A DNA stretch of 64,000 nucleotides from Fasciola hepatica (lineage: Eukaryota; Platyhelminthes; Trematoda; Plagiorchiida; Fasciolidae), in assembly GCA_948099385.1 (NCBI GenBank), contig CANUEZ040000107.1, forward strand, positions 5,394,001 to 5,458,000, read 5' to 3'. The translations under genes and the position numbers were made by a program. Below the pieces are notes generated by a model that searched no databases, was not told where the DNA came from, and saw only the letters and a program-made list of their open reading frames with translations. Below, piece by piece: positions 1-10,913 of this stretch (the stretch's first letter is position 1; each line of letters starts with the position of its first letter).

Positions 1-1711
1 GGATCAGATATAGGGAGTACGCCTGTGCTTCAGGAGCTTACGGCAAGTGAAGGCGAGGTGCTCCACGAACTCAGGTCTTCGTGCAAGCACAAACTGGCCG
101 GACCGGAAACAATCCATCCGGCGATTGTTCATCCTCTTTCCGTTATCTTGTCAGGGGCTATTAACCAGCTGTTCGAAGCGTCTCCAAGGGGGGGGGGGTG
201 AGGTGCCCAGATGTTGGCATAAGGTCATTGTCGCAGCAGTACATAAAACAGGATCCAGGCGGAAGGCGGAGAATTATAGACTGGTCAGCCTAACATCAGT
301 GTTGAGCAAGTGCATGGAACTTGTAATTAGAAAGCAAGTGTGCCCGCCTCTTGGTTACCAACGACCTGTTGACACTTGCACAACATGGATCTGTTAGAAA
401 ATATCGTGTCTCACGAATCTACTGAAGTTCTTAGGCGAGGCCACAGGACGAACAGATGAGGTTGCGACAGTAGGAATTTGTTATTTGGATTTCAGTGAGG
501 CTTTCGACACCGATGGATTGTAAATTGCAGACCTTTTGGATGAGCGGGAAGGCAAGAGATTGGGTAGCCCACTTTCTAAGGAATCGCAACTTCTGTGTCA
601 AGGTGGACTATTATATATCGAGAAAGGAGGTGGGTACCATTGGTGTGCTGCAGGGTCCGGTCCTGGGGCGTTTGCCCTTCCCCTTGCATATAAATGACCT
701 GGCTGACGAACTGAGCAACCTGCCTTTCCCCTTTGCAGATGATGTCAAGATAGTGTGGTGCGCTTTAACACAGGATGTAAATGCGGCACTCAGACGAGCA
801 GAACGATGGGATTTACCACTGAATATCGCCAAATGTCAAGTCCTGACCACTTACACAGGTGAAGTGAGCAGTACTCCGCCTAAAAGAGAAAGAAATAAAA
901 GACCTAGTTTGATAGTCGTACAGGACCTTAAGCCTTCAAGACAGTGCCAGAGATCTGCCATTATGGCCAGAGTGGTTTTGACCGTGGTATGCAATACTAT
1001 CACGTGAAAAAATTGGAAGTCTTTATCCCTTTTTACTAGGTTTCGGAGCTACCTCTTCTGGAGTATGGTGTGCAGACATGAACTCCCTATTTTGGCAGGG
1101 ATAAGGAGTGCTTGAAGGGGTGCAGCGACTTGCATCTATAATGATCACCAGTCAGCGAGGGAAACCTCACGTCTAGCTCCTGGAGGATCCTAATTTCTCT
1201 TATTTAGAGCGGGGTTGACGGCGGGCCGACCCAACGGAAACGTTCAGGTTAGTGAAGAGGCTGTCGGGTATAGACCTGGGAGGTTTGTTCGGTTCCACCC
1301 CCGAGTGCGGCACCGGGGGATACAGTCCTAAGCTACAGAGGCATACTCAGGGCTTGACATAAGGGCTAAACATTTGCAAACGGGGTTGTACCTATGTGGA
1401 ATAGACTGTCAGGGATGTTTTTGGATGCAGCAATGTACCAACTTTCAAGAAAGCTCTGTATTCGCACTGGAACACAGCTTTCTCAGTGCTAGCTGTGTGA
1501 TCAAGGGTGGGGTAATGAGCCCCTGGTATTTTTGTCGATGAACTTAAATCTGTGAAGGTGATACTGCATCGCAGGTTCTGCCCTTCAGGCAAAACGTTCA
1601 GCTCCAAACGTTAGGAGCCAAGGAAGCTCGCCGACAACACAAGGATCTGAACGCCCGATTGGTCTGAGCCACTTTCGTCTTATGAAAACTGAACTGAGCT
1701 GAAATGAACCC
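1..1711 (+). mobile_element. CR1-like LINE relic A (reverse transcriptase, decayed)
   Basis: Decayed non-LTR retrotransposon ORF2, cut off by the left window edge. The reverse transcriptase can be followed across frameshifts. An HELRSS..KLAGPETIHPAI fingers segment lies near 70-130. GSRRKAENYRLVSLTSV lies near 250-310. Motif A, YLDFSEAFDT, lies near 484-513. GVLQGPVLG followed by INDL lies near 640-710. Motif C, FADDVKI, lies near 736-757. A thumb/C-terminal block with GVQRLAS and a final LWNRL...FKKALYSHW segment ends near 1,480. The order and wording are those of CR1-type LINEs (known family knowledge). The 3' end probably lies near 1,685-1,711, where a degenerate CTGAA-type pentamer run sits. 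Several stops and frame changes show that it is dead. The exact LINE clade is uncertain. Confidence 0.8.
188..198. repeat. G11 homopolymer
   Basis: Eleven consecutive G within the reverse transcriptase relic, between the fingers motif and the GSRRKAENYR block. The reading frame of the relic changes across it. It is a likely site of slippage, either in evolution or in base calling. Confidence 0.9.
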
Positions 1712-3755
1712 TCCCCCTGACCTTCATTACCATCAACGGGAATTTTACCTGTCGACAGCTTTCACATGCCTTCCTGTCGCCCCTTGTGGGTTGAGGTGAA
1801 GGTGAGAGTGGCAGTCCTGTGGTACCTCACACTCTTCCATGGATGTGCTGAATGGGAGCCTCAGTGGTTTGGCTAAATGAACAGTTTCACTACTGCTGGA
1901 CGAATTCCATCGGGCCTCGCGGTTTATCAAGATGTTTGGAGTCTTGGGATCGCAAAATTAGCTCTGAAGGACCTTGATATCCATCAATTCCGGGGTACGG
2001 ATAATCTGTCCAATGGGATTTTTGGACTTTTCCTCGTCGAGTCTACATAGCCCTGAAGGAATCGCCGTAGACTCCCAGCCTTTTACTGCTTCGCGCAAGC
2101 CACTATTCCGATTTAATCCTTAACTCCCCCTACTGCTCTTCTGAAGGTAGCCCTGGAGTGCACGTAATTACATTTCGCCTTAGGTTTTCCGCCAACGTTC
2201 GGAGCAATACCGATTCAGTGGCTCAGCTGTGTTTTCATGGACCCCTTTCTGAAAGCCTTATGCTACTGGAAGACTCTGGGCCCAACTGTGCAAGCACCCG
2301 TTTGTCGGATCCCCGGCTTCCGCCTAACAGTCTTTTTACCCGACTGCCGGACCATGTGGCAGTTTTCTCATTCCGTACCTTCTTCAGGGGATCTACTTCA
2401 CCCGCCATTTCTGAGAGTTTTTCTCCGACTTGCCACCATATGGTCTTCTCCCATTGGCACTGGAGACTTGATCGGGGGAGCGAGTTCCCTCGGCCTCTAG
2501 TAGTCTACCACGAATAAATTTCTCATAAACTTGCTCGGCACCCCTACACCTTGCGGGTTCACCCTAATTCTCGGGACAACTTTGCCGATTTTTCTAATCG
2601 AACCTTCTGTCCCCAGCGTTTCTGGATCCTCCAAACTCCCAGTGATGGCTCATTCAAGGAGTGACGGTGTCTGACCTGCTGCGACCTAATTGCCTGATCC
2701 GCTTGCGGATACAGTCTTCAGTTCAATGCCATCTCCCATTCCCCCTCCGAAAGCTCCCTCTGGGACCGCTTCGGCTTCCTAGTCCACTTCAGCTGTGTTT
2801 CATAGAAGTTCTTCACCTTTCACTTACCTATTTACTGGGATATGACAACAGTTATTCATCTTACCATTGTCTGGATATGGCTCCTAACACAGTACAGTTT
2901 CTCCAATCGGCAGCGACGGTGTTTCGGTGAGTGCCGTGACGTCGGTTCTCTCTGGTCCAGCCCCGAGCTCTGGCCACCTGCTCACTGAACTTGCAGCTTT
3001 CGTGTAAACTACGAGTAGCCTAGTCCTTCGATAACCTGCTCTTGGGCCACCAGGAAGGGACATTTGCCCCTCGGTCATCGCTCCCAAGGGAGTAGAAATT
3101 TGGTTTAGCGGGGCGGTCCTACTAACTTCATCCCGTTTATTTACTTTGCCTTCACTTACTGACCCGGTTAACTGCAGTATGCTTGCCTCGAGAGGAACGT
3201 GCGTCACCATCTGTGTCGTCTTGTTCCTGGTGCTCGCCACATTCATTTGGCTTGCGGTTACTGCCTTCGTAGCCTCAATCGCTGACCCCTTGTGATGGAT
3301 CCTCTGGACTCGTTTTTGAGACGACTTCATCAGCACCTTGCTGTATCCTGTTGCTGAATGTCTTCCGATCCTGTCGGCTTTTTATCTGTCATGTATCATC
3401 GGCCTCGACCAAAATGATCCCAACCGAGCTGCGCCTGATGCTTTCAGCCACGCTAAGGAACCAGTCTATACATTATGGACTGGCAAATTCAAAAAGCCTG
3501 AGAAGCGGCCCATACTTCTGTGTTTCTTTTGTCTCAGTCCATTTTCTCAGCCACATCACTCTTTTTAAGGAGACATGTTCAGGGATATTCACCATCCGCA
3601 AGGGGTTCACTACGTAGCACCTCACGGGCCTCTTGTGCAGCCTGCTCTATTTTGCATGGGGTTCTGGTATGCTAATAAAGACTGCGATTCCGTTGCTTCC
3701 AAGAGCTATGTCGCCTGAGCGCACAGCTTGCTGACGTCTACTGCAGTTTTCTTTT
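1712..3755. other. unassigned DNA between two LINE relics
   Basis: No recognisable protein, RNA or terminal repeat. Open stretches of 119 codons (2,158-2,517, plus) and 150 codons (2,884-3,336, minus) exist. They overlap opposite-strand frames, show no domain I recognise and have skewed composition (Ser/Pro or Thr/Ser rich). They could be old LINE ORF1 debris or chance. I do not call them genes. Confidence 0.4.
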
Positions 3756-3756
3756 T

Positions 3757-3988
3757 TTATAATAATAAAAATAATAATACTAGTGGTTTGCTTCGGGGAA
3801 AGCCGAAGCTTGCTTGGCCGCATGATCATAAGGTACAAATGAGTTCACTATGAGGACTGTTGGATACTCTTTTGGGTATACGCAGCTTCAAGCAGTGTAG
3901 TGGTTTTGGTGGTCTCGCGAATGGATTCTCAGCAGAATTAACCGTGAAGGTCAGCTGGAAACGTTAGCAATCATTTGGGGGCTGTACT
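3757..3988 (-). repeat. LINE 3'-end repeat with TAA-rich tail, copy 1
   Basis: Begins with a TAA-rich microsatellite (3,757-3,781), then TTTGCTTCGGGGAAAGCCGA-type sequence, GGATACTCTTTTGGGTATAC and AACCGTGAAGGTCAGCTGG. The same ordered words recur at 18,598-18,830 and, inverted, at 28,936-29,168. A weaker copy starts at 56,872. As minus-strand elements these are LINE 3' UTRs ending in (TTA)n, a common CR1/RTE-like arrangement. Confidence 0.75.
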
Positions 3989-5136
3989 TTGATCTCAAAT
4001 GATGTCGACTGAATCTATTTCTGAGTCTATTTTTTACGCCCCGTGGTTTTCCCCGTCGAAAGACTTCTCCTTTAGTAGGACCATTTTTTATGTTGACCGT
4101 AGCTTGGATTAAGCATGCTCTCTCTTTTCCTTCCCCGGGCAGTTCAAGATCCCCTGTAGCAACCTAGTAATCCTGATTTGTGACAGCTTCCCGCAACACC
4201 TTGAAGGATATTTGAACCTCAGTCTGTAAATTTTCCGGCTTTTGCTACTGTAGAGCAGATTTTTAGACTTCTTACCACGGATTGTCTATTTCTATGACCT
4301 AGCTGCCCTCGGCCTAGGCAACAGCTTAGGATGTCCTTGAATCCAGCTTTTTCTCTCTCGGCATATCCAGGTTAACGCTTGGTATTAGCAGTACACCGAA
4401 TAGTGCAACTTGGCCAAAGTTCTACATTGTGTATAAAACCGTAAATCACATGCTTCGCACATGATTCAGCTCTTATCGACGGGAAATTTTGTGCCTCGCT
4501 TTCCTACCATTAGCAAAACTGGTGTCACCTTCTCTTGTGTGTTTCTACAGGGGAAACGGAAGCACTTCGCTTAGCCATGCTAAGGACTAGCAACCGAGGT
4601 GCAGGCGACTAACCGGAAGTCTCCGTGCAAGTTAGCGAGATGGACCTGACAGATGAAGGTGTTTGAATCAAAATTTAGTACGGAAACACAGTGGGTATAT
4701 GAGGCAATACGGTCTGCAGGCAGTAAACCGAAAGTATGATCACCTGTCAGTTTCTTTACTCAAAAACACAGAACAAAAGATCCGTTTTTGAAAGGTTTCA
4801 AGCCTTCATTCACCAATCGTTTCTTTTCAAAAACTGGGCTTCGAAGCGAAGTCATTCTGCGGTCAATCCAACCATTTTCACCTCAGTTAAATTCAACGTG
4901 CGCTTGACTTTGTGTGGCTTGAGCCCACTGTGCGTCCAGATGGTTGTATTGGATGTGACTTTCCGTATCTGCCAGTACTGCTTGCTCCAGAAGGAGGCGG
5001 ATGCTTGCCTATCCACAAATGTAAACCGGTGGGGATTTTGGGCTCCTTGCTCATCAAGATATATCCGAATTATTCAAGCTGAGGCGATTTTCCCGGTAAA
5101 TTTTGCGGAGTTTTGACCGCGTGCGCGGTCCGAAGA

Positions 5137-5542
5137 CTACGCAGGCACGGTCAGAGAGCGATAATTTGTACTCGGTTTAGCTCCTAAAGGCTCGGCATTG
5201 GCCGAAACCAATAGAAGTTCAAAGTTTTCTCGGCTGTGTGCAATGAATTCAGCACCCACCGCCGTGAATTCGGCAATTTCTCCCCCTCTGCTCTGTCTAG
5301 CGATGTGTTTCACCAGTCTAGTTTTTGGCGAAATCCAGAAGGATGAAGGTTTCGTCACACCTCTCAGGAGGGAGACCACCGTCTTTTTGGGCTTTGTCAC
5401 AATAACTTTGAGTCTTGCTTTAGCCCGCAGAACACCTGGTCCAGTTGCCCTCCCGGAGGTTCCCTTCAACACCAAAAGTCTGCCTTTGGCAAAATCTCTC
5501 ATTTACTGTCTAGCATTAGTTGGAAGTTTCTACATACTTTGA
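5137..5542. other. overlapping open frames on both strands, unidentified
   Basis: A 121-codon minus frame (5,137-5,502) and a 114-codon plus frame (5,198-5,542) overlap almost completely. Neither matches a family I recognise. The minus frame is rich in Lys/Arg/Ser/Thr and the plus frame in hydrophobic residues, which is the usual mirror effect of one real or chance frame. The position lies within or next to relic B, so 3'-UTR debris is the simplest reading. Confidence 0.25.
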
Positions 5543-7559
5543 ACTTACAAGCTCTCAATTAAGGCGGTTCCATAATCCAGCTACCCTTTGCAGTGCGAGC
5601 TTCCTTTCCTGTCCATTAGTCGGCAGCCATCACAAACACATCTACGGCCTATGCTTTTGTTATACCCTGTGGAATTTCAAGGGATTTAGTGAGGTTCATA
5701 CATGGCTGCCTATTTTCTGGAGGAAATAGCTTTACAATCTGCAGTCTCTGGCTGTTTACCTTTCCCCGCTGACCCTCCGACATCCTAGTGGATAGCAGCT
5801 GGAATTTTTCAAGACAGGCTGCATCTTTTTTGAGAGATGGTTTCCAAGCCTGTGCGGATTATTCGTAGAGAGGTCTTACTACTGAATGTACAGGGGTAAG
5901 AACAAATCTGCTTGTATGCAAGTTGTAGACTTAAGTTTAAGGAGCTTTTCGCGAGCTCCCTGGGCAGCCAGCCCACGCTCCTCTACCCATTTGAAGTCCA
6001 CAATCAAAACTATACCCAAGTCTCTTATCTGTTGCTACGGGTCAATCTTCAAAGGTCCATTTTCTTCCGTTACGGTCAAACTAATTGATGCTCCGGTTAG
6101 TGGATGACTTCACTCGTTTAACGACCTATCCCACGCGTTTGCTACCTGAGCACCTGCTCAATATCTCCAGTTGATCTGATCCGACAGCCTCAACAGCATC
6201 TGCCAATATGAAGCAAAAAACCTCCAGTGCTTTTATCAATGAAGTCATGGAGAGAGAGAATAGAAGTAGTCCCAGACCTCATCTCTGAGGTGCACTACTT
6301 GTCACATATTGGACCATACTTTCGACCACCAGCCCTCAAACGAAGCTACCTGTTAGTCAAAAAGTCAGCTTCCCAACTACGTGGATGTCCCTCTATTCCA
6401 TAGGCCTTAAGTTTACCCAGCAGCCTTTGGTGTTCCACCGAGCCAATGCCTTTCTAAAAAGCGGATAGCAGAATTCCACCATTTCCCCAATCACAGGTGG
6501 TGGTGTAATTCCATCCAAGAACCCCAGGAGGTGCGAGAGGGAAGATTATGTCTTCAAGAACTCACAGTGCGCTTCACTGAGCGGCTGGTATTCTGTGAAG
6601 TGCCTGCGAACGTGCATTCTTACCTGTTTTTCTAGGCATTTACAAAAAAGCAAGGCCCACAAGCCCGCAGTTTTGCTTCCTTTAGCGGTGCCGTCTTCAT
6701 GGATAGATACTGCTGTATCTGCCCTCCATTCGGTTGGTAGTACATCCTGCCTAAAGGTTGCATCAAAAGGCCAGAAGTCATGCCCAACCATTTCAGAAAC
6801 CAGTTGTTTTACAGTTGCCAAATGTGTGCCATCAGGCCATCCTGACATGCTTATATTCAAACCCTATAGTATATTCTGGTAGATCCAAGAGTCGTACAGC
6901 AATGGGGCACTCCAGGTACTCCTGAACGCTACTTTGGTTCAACCTGATGCCCTCAACCCTTTGGGTTACAATTTAGAGTCACTTACTGAGCTCCTCCTCT
7001 TTCCAAGGATCCTTGGAGATTTTTACCCACCGAACAATATAGGGATTTGACCAGTTCCCGTAAGGACAACCTCCGTCCGAGAATATCTCATATGTAGTAG
7101 AGGTTCGATCAGGACAAAAATGGTCCAGGCGCATCGCGCCTTCAAACTTGCCGTGTCGGCAGTTATCCTTCGATTCCAACAGTGCCTGTTGAATATGCAG
7201 TCCGAAGTTTAAATTCGGCTGGGAAATTCAGTTTGCATATAAATTCTTGTGCCCAAAAGCCGATCCTGCTCCATGTCACGTCAGGCCAGATCAGATTGCG
7301 TAGGACCATAGTGGCCGGGGACAATCGAACTTCCAGGGTTGTTTCGGTGGTGTGTACAGGGTTCGGCATCCACTACTGCGACTCCGTCAATAACTTCCGA
7401 TTTTTTGCACAAAGTGTTTCATCCTCTCAGTTCAGCTAAAGAAAAAAGAAGCAAAACCACGTCTGACCATCCGGGAGATAGACGTCCATGTAGCGTGCGC
7501 TCCATCACACTTAATACCGCAAACCGTAGACCTGGGATATCTGTGGAGTATTTTGTGAA

Positions 7560-7811
7560 TTAAAATTCCTCCTCAATGCTCGGTACCTCTACTTCTGTGA
7601 GTACCTCGTCCCACTTGGAATCCAGCATCATTTCATAATGCCTTAAAACCTGTATACTAACTACTTTTTTAGTTGATCCATTCAAAATTTTCACTACTGT
7701 ATTGCCGGAGAAGCTTGGGCCGTTTATCCGCAAATTGATGTTGTTGTCTCTCGTTCTGCGATCGGTGGTTTGTTCAGATACATCGTCGGTACTCGTCCTC
7801 GATAAACTCCC
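7560..7811 (-). other. stop-free frame of 83 codons, left copy
   Basis: An open frame without an early Met, ending in TAA at 7,560-7,562 on the minus strand; the right-arm twin is 39,781-40,032. The protein side is well mixed, with NLRINGPSFSGNTVV-like, LRHYEMMLDSKWDEV and EVEVPSIEEEF segments, and does not look like reverse transcriptase. The two copies differ by at least two bases, one synonymous and one Glu/Lys. It may be an old exon or a LINE-transduced fragment. I do not recognise the family. Confidence 0.35.
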
Positions 7812-7899
7812 CTATGAGGTCCCCCTTGTGCTTCCTTTTTCCGAATAATAAAAGCCGAATTTTCTGCAGCATTTTTTCATATGATTGCCACTTTCCACT

Positions 7900-9250
7900 C
7901 GGCCGCCCGCGTGGCCAACCAGTGAATCATTTTAGACAGGCCGCATCCGTGTCTTAAAAAAGTGCTCAAACGTGTACACATTGCTCTAACAGCGGCCACG
8001 CTACTGCCTTGTACATGGGTATAAGCACTTCCGATGTTCTGCATAAAAATGCTGAGCGCAGCAAAAGAGGTTCACTTCTCGTCTTCTGACCAGTCGACTT
8101 GCATCGTCCAGCGCACCCAAAGTCCGCGGTCATTTTGAAAGCCAAGACCTTTGTTGACCATGTCGCCTCAACTGTGGATGCCCCATTGTCTCCCGAAACC
8201 GTCACTCGCGCCTAGGCCCTGATTATTAGATGACTCTTGCTTCCGTTTAAGAGCAAATCTCACTTGTTTGCCCGAATAATCACCTGCGTCAGGTCCCTCG
8301 CTAAGTCATCGCCACCTCCTGATCCCAAAAATGTTTTACTGTCTGCAAAAGGGGAACATGATGGGAATAAATCCTTCGCTGAATCATTTGTGTAGGGGGA
8401 AAAAAGTGGTGAGCCCAAAATAGATCCCAGAGATACTCCGCCAGTTATCTCTACTACTTTTGAACTGAAAGTTCACACTCCAATGCGGAACGTCCTGTTG
8501 ACCAGGAAGCCTAAAGGCCTTTTTCTTGAAAACCATTCTATCCCGAACGTCTTCAGTTTTACTATCAATAGGCGATGGCTCGATGAGTAAAAGGCCTTGC
8601 CCGCGCCTGGATAAAGACTTCGACTATCTTGGCCTCTTCAGTCGGGCATTGACTTTGCCCGAGAATGTTATAAAAATCGGGAGACAAGGTTTATCCTTCA
8701 AAAGCCCGTGCTGCGGCTCCAGAGCAACTTGTGGTTCACTGAGTGTTTGCATGCGTTCCATTATCATCTACTCTAACCTCTTGCATAGAATGAATGTGAG
8801 GCTTGCAGGATGGTAATTCTCCTCATCTGACCGTGACCATCCCTTGTGGATAGTCACAACTGTCACCAAATTCCAGTCCAGCGGCAATACCCCTCGACTG
8901 ATCGTGGCATGGTAGGGACGACGGGCATGTCCACTATCATGACAGTCAATGGTTGTTTGATAGCTGGGTGTGTAGCGTCAGACCCCGGCAAATTACGTAT
9001 GTTTGATCCCTCCAGTAATTCCACTGCCTTTTGTTTTATTATCTGCCCGTTGGAAACGGTGGGAGCAGACGCCCGTGTTTCGGTCGACGCTTGTTTTCCC
9101 CACATGACGCTTATATACATTCTCAAAGTGCCGGCCCAAGGCAGCGGCTTTGCACTGATTATTTCTACAGATTTTGACACCATCGCTCAAGCTTAAGAGT
9201 CCAACTTCGTTCCTGAACAAAGCCTATGGTTGGTCGTATCTGTAGTGGCC
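7900..9250 (-). mobile_element. CR1-like LINE relic C, left copy
   Basis: Read on the minus strand, from high to low coordinates. A fingers segment (ELLEGSNIRNLPGSDATHPA) lies near 9,010-8,950. An ENYHPASLTFILCKRLE-like stretch lies near 8,820-8,770. SGVSLGSILGSPLFSPYTND lies near 8,450-8,390. A degenerate FADSKT motif-C position lies near 8,350, and PMYKAVAWPLLEQCVHV lies near 8,020-7,970. These match the order of a CR1-like reverse transcriptase. The catalytic FADD signature is already mutated and several stops interrupt the frame, so it is a fossil. The segment upstream to about 10,800 may be its linker and endonuclease, but I could not identify them. It is truncated at 7,311. Confidence 0.72.
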
Positions 9251-10913
9251 CTTCCAGCTTCGTTCAACCTCATTTGACTGGTGGTGGTTCAAATGCTCTC
9301 TTCACTCCTCATTGGAACCTTGCGGCTAACTTTCTACCCTCCTTGCACTGCAGCCAGGCCATTTCGCTACCAGCGGCCAAAAGTCCCGCCAGCTTTTGCC
9401 CCTTTTCTGCCTGCTGATTGAACCGCCTGCGCCCAACAAGCTAGCTTTTTCTGAACTTGAACTCTTGAAGCGAAGCAAAAGCACACTGCAGCTCCAGGTT
9501 TCTCTTAATCCTCTGCCGCATCTGCTTTGCTCCAGCTTTCCCGTCCGCTATGTCCCGGTCTTGTTCCGCGGCCTTAGTTCTGAGCTTCCCAATGCTTATC
9601 CATACGAAACATCCACCCAATTTTCCGACGGTTTTTGCATGGCTGAGACGAACAGGATATTTCGGCGGTGACGATCTCACTTTTGCCCAAGTGCGGCAGC
9701 AAATCCGACCCATCTGTGCCACTTTCATGCCTCGCTGTCACTGGGTCCGGGAGTGCAGACTGCTGCACTGATGTGTTTTGTTATCCTTCGAATATGTTGA
9801 ACCGCAGCCCTGTGGTGCATACAGTCAAGGAGGCCGCTGCTACTTGGTCAACGGGGCATAGAACAGCAGCATGGGTTCCACATAGGCCGACTGCTTTGCG
9901 TACATCAAAAAACCGCCAGGGCTTCTCTACTTCGTCAGCAGAAGTAGAGATTGACGGCTTCGCCTACGGCCCAGTGAGAAGCTCGTACGCTGGGCTTAGT
10001 CCGTCGTCTTGTTAGTGCACTGTTGCGAAGTACTCTCGCAGTACCTCGGCCGGACTGGAAGGCTTGCAACACAAAACACAGGATGGTTGATTGTCAAAGA
10101 TTCCTTGAGGCCACGACTGATGAACGTTTGGAAATGACTGGGGCAGCTGGAGCCCGTTTCATATCCCCCAGAAACTCACACCGAGCAGTGATTTGCCGAG
10201 TGAAAGTGAGATGCGACCGAGAAGGCTGCAAAGGCGGATATCACTGATTGATACACCAAGTGAAAGCAGCCTCATCTGGCAGGAACCTGAAGCCTGTTTT
10301 GCTCTGCTAAGTATCCCAGCCTACTCAAGAACCGGTTCGTTTAAATGAAGTCGCCGCAAGAATGGTAACCCCTAGTGGGGTGACTACAGCCCTAGCGTTT
10401 GTGGACAGCAGATCTCATAAGACATCGGCGATGGAGCACTTTGCTGGGAGGCGACAACTTGAGAGGGCCTCAACGCTTATAGCAGTGAGCACGGCGGGCG
10501 GGACTGAGGTCATGGGTGCGGGCCGTGTGCGATTGCGATTCGTCTCTCCAGACAATAACCAACATTTCCGATCCACGGAGGCAATCACACTGAATGATCC
10601 AGCGATACGGGTGCTGAAGTCAATGGACTCGACTTTATCCAAACGGCTCCATCTTCAGGACGTAACGATCGTAGACTGGGAGGTTGATGAGGTAGGTCCT
10701 CTTCCTGGTTAGGACGTACCAAGAGCACATTGAAAGCTGTACCAGAGCGCAGGAAATTGCCAAGAGCCCGATACAGTACATACAACACTGAGTTAGATAC
10801 TATACAAACCTGCTTTGCCCCTTTCGTCTATAAAACAATCATTGCACATGTCACGTGGTATGTCACACCACTAGCTCTACTGCGGAAGACTCAGAAAAAG
10901 ATCACATGAAAAC

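Larger units (their letters stand above)
3756..7310 (-). mobile_element. CR1-like LINE relic B with (TAA)n 3' tail
   Basis: Minus-strand decayed LINE. Reading from high to low coordinates, a fingers segment lies at about 6,870-6,540 (GPD-like core, then VLPTEWRADTAVS, then LLFCKCLEKQVRMHVRRH). A motif-A-side stretch equivalent to HQRLLGKLKAYGI lies near 6,470-6,380. A thumb segment reading RDLGIVLIVDFKWVEERG, then LYIQ, lies near 6,030-5,880. Coding similarity fades below about 5,700. The 3' UTR ends at a TAA-rich run at 3,757-3,781. Its first roughly 230 bases match the tails at 18,598 and 29,168, which supports 3,756 as the real 3' end. The upper limit is the sharp palindrome breakpoint at about 7,311, so the 5' half is missing. 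Many stops are present; it is non-functional. Confidence 0.68.
7311..10812 (+). repeat. outer arm of giant inverted repeat, left copy
   Basis: Each position x pairs with 47,592 minus x on the opposite strand (right copy 36,780-40,281). This holds with constant offset over the whole 3.5 kb, so there are no net indels along it. Identity is about 99% by eye. One sampled difference at 9,194 (T here, C-equivalent in the right copy) makes a TAA stop on this side only. At the 7,311 edge the two copies lose similarity within about 10 bases. The 10,790-10,812 edge is more diverged and fades. The arm contains LINE relic C. Confidence 0.97.

Noticed and set aside
5137..5542. Pair of overlapping opposite-strand genes
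   Set aside because: Near-complete antisense overlap with mirrored composition is typical of one chance frame and its shadow. No motif in either.
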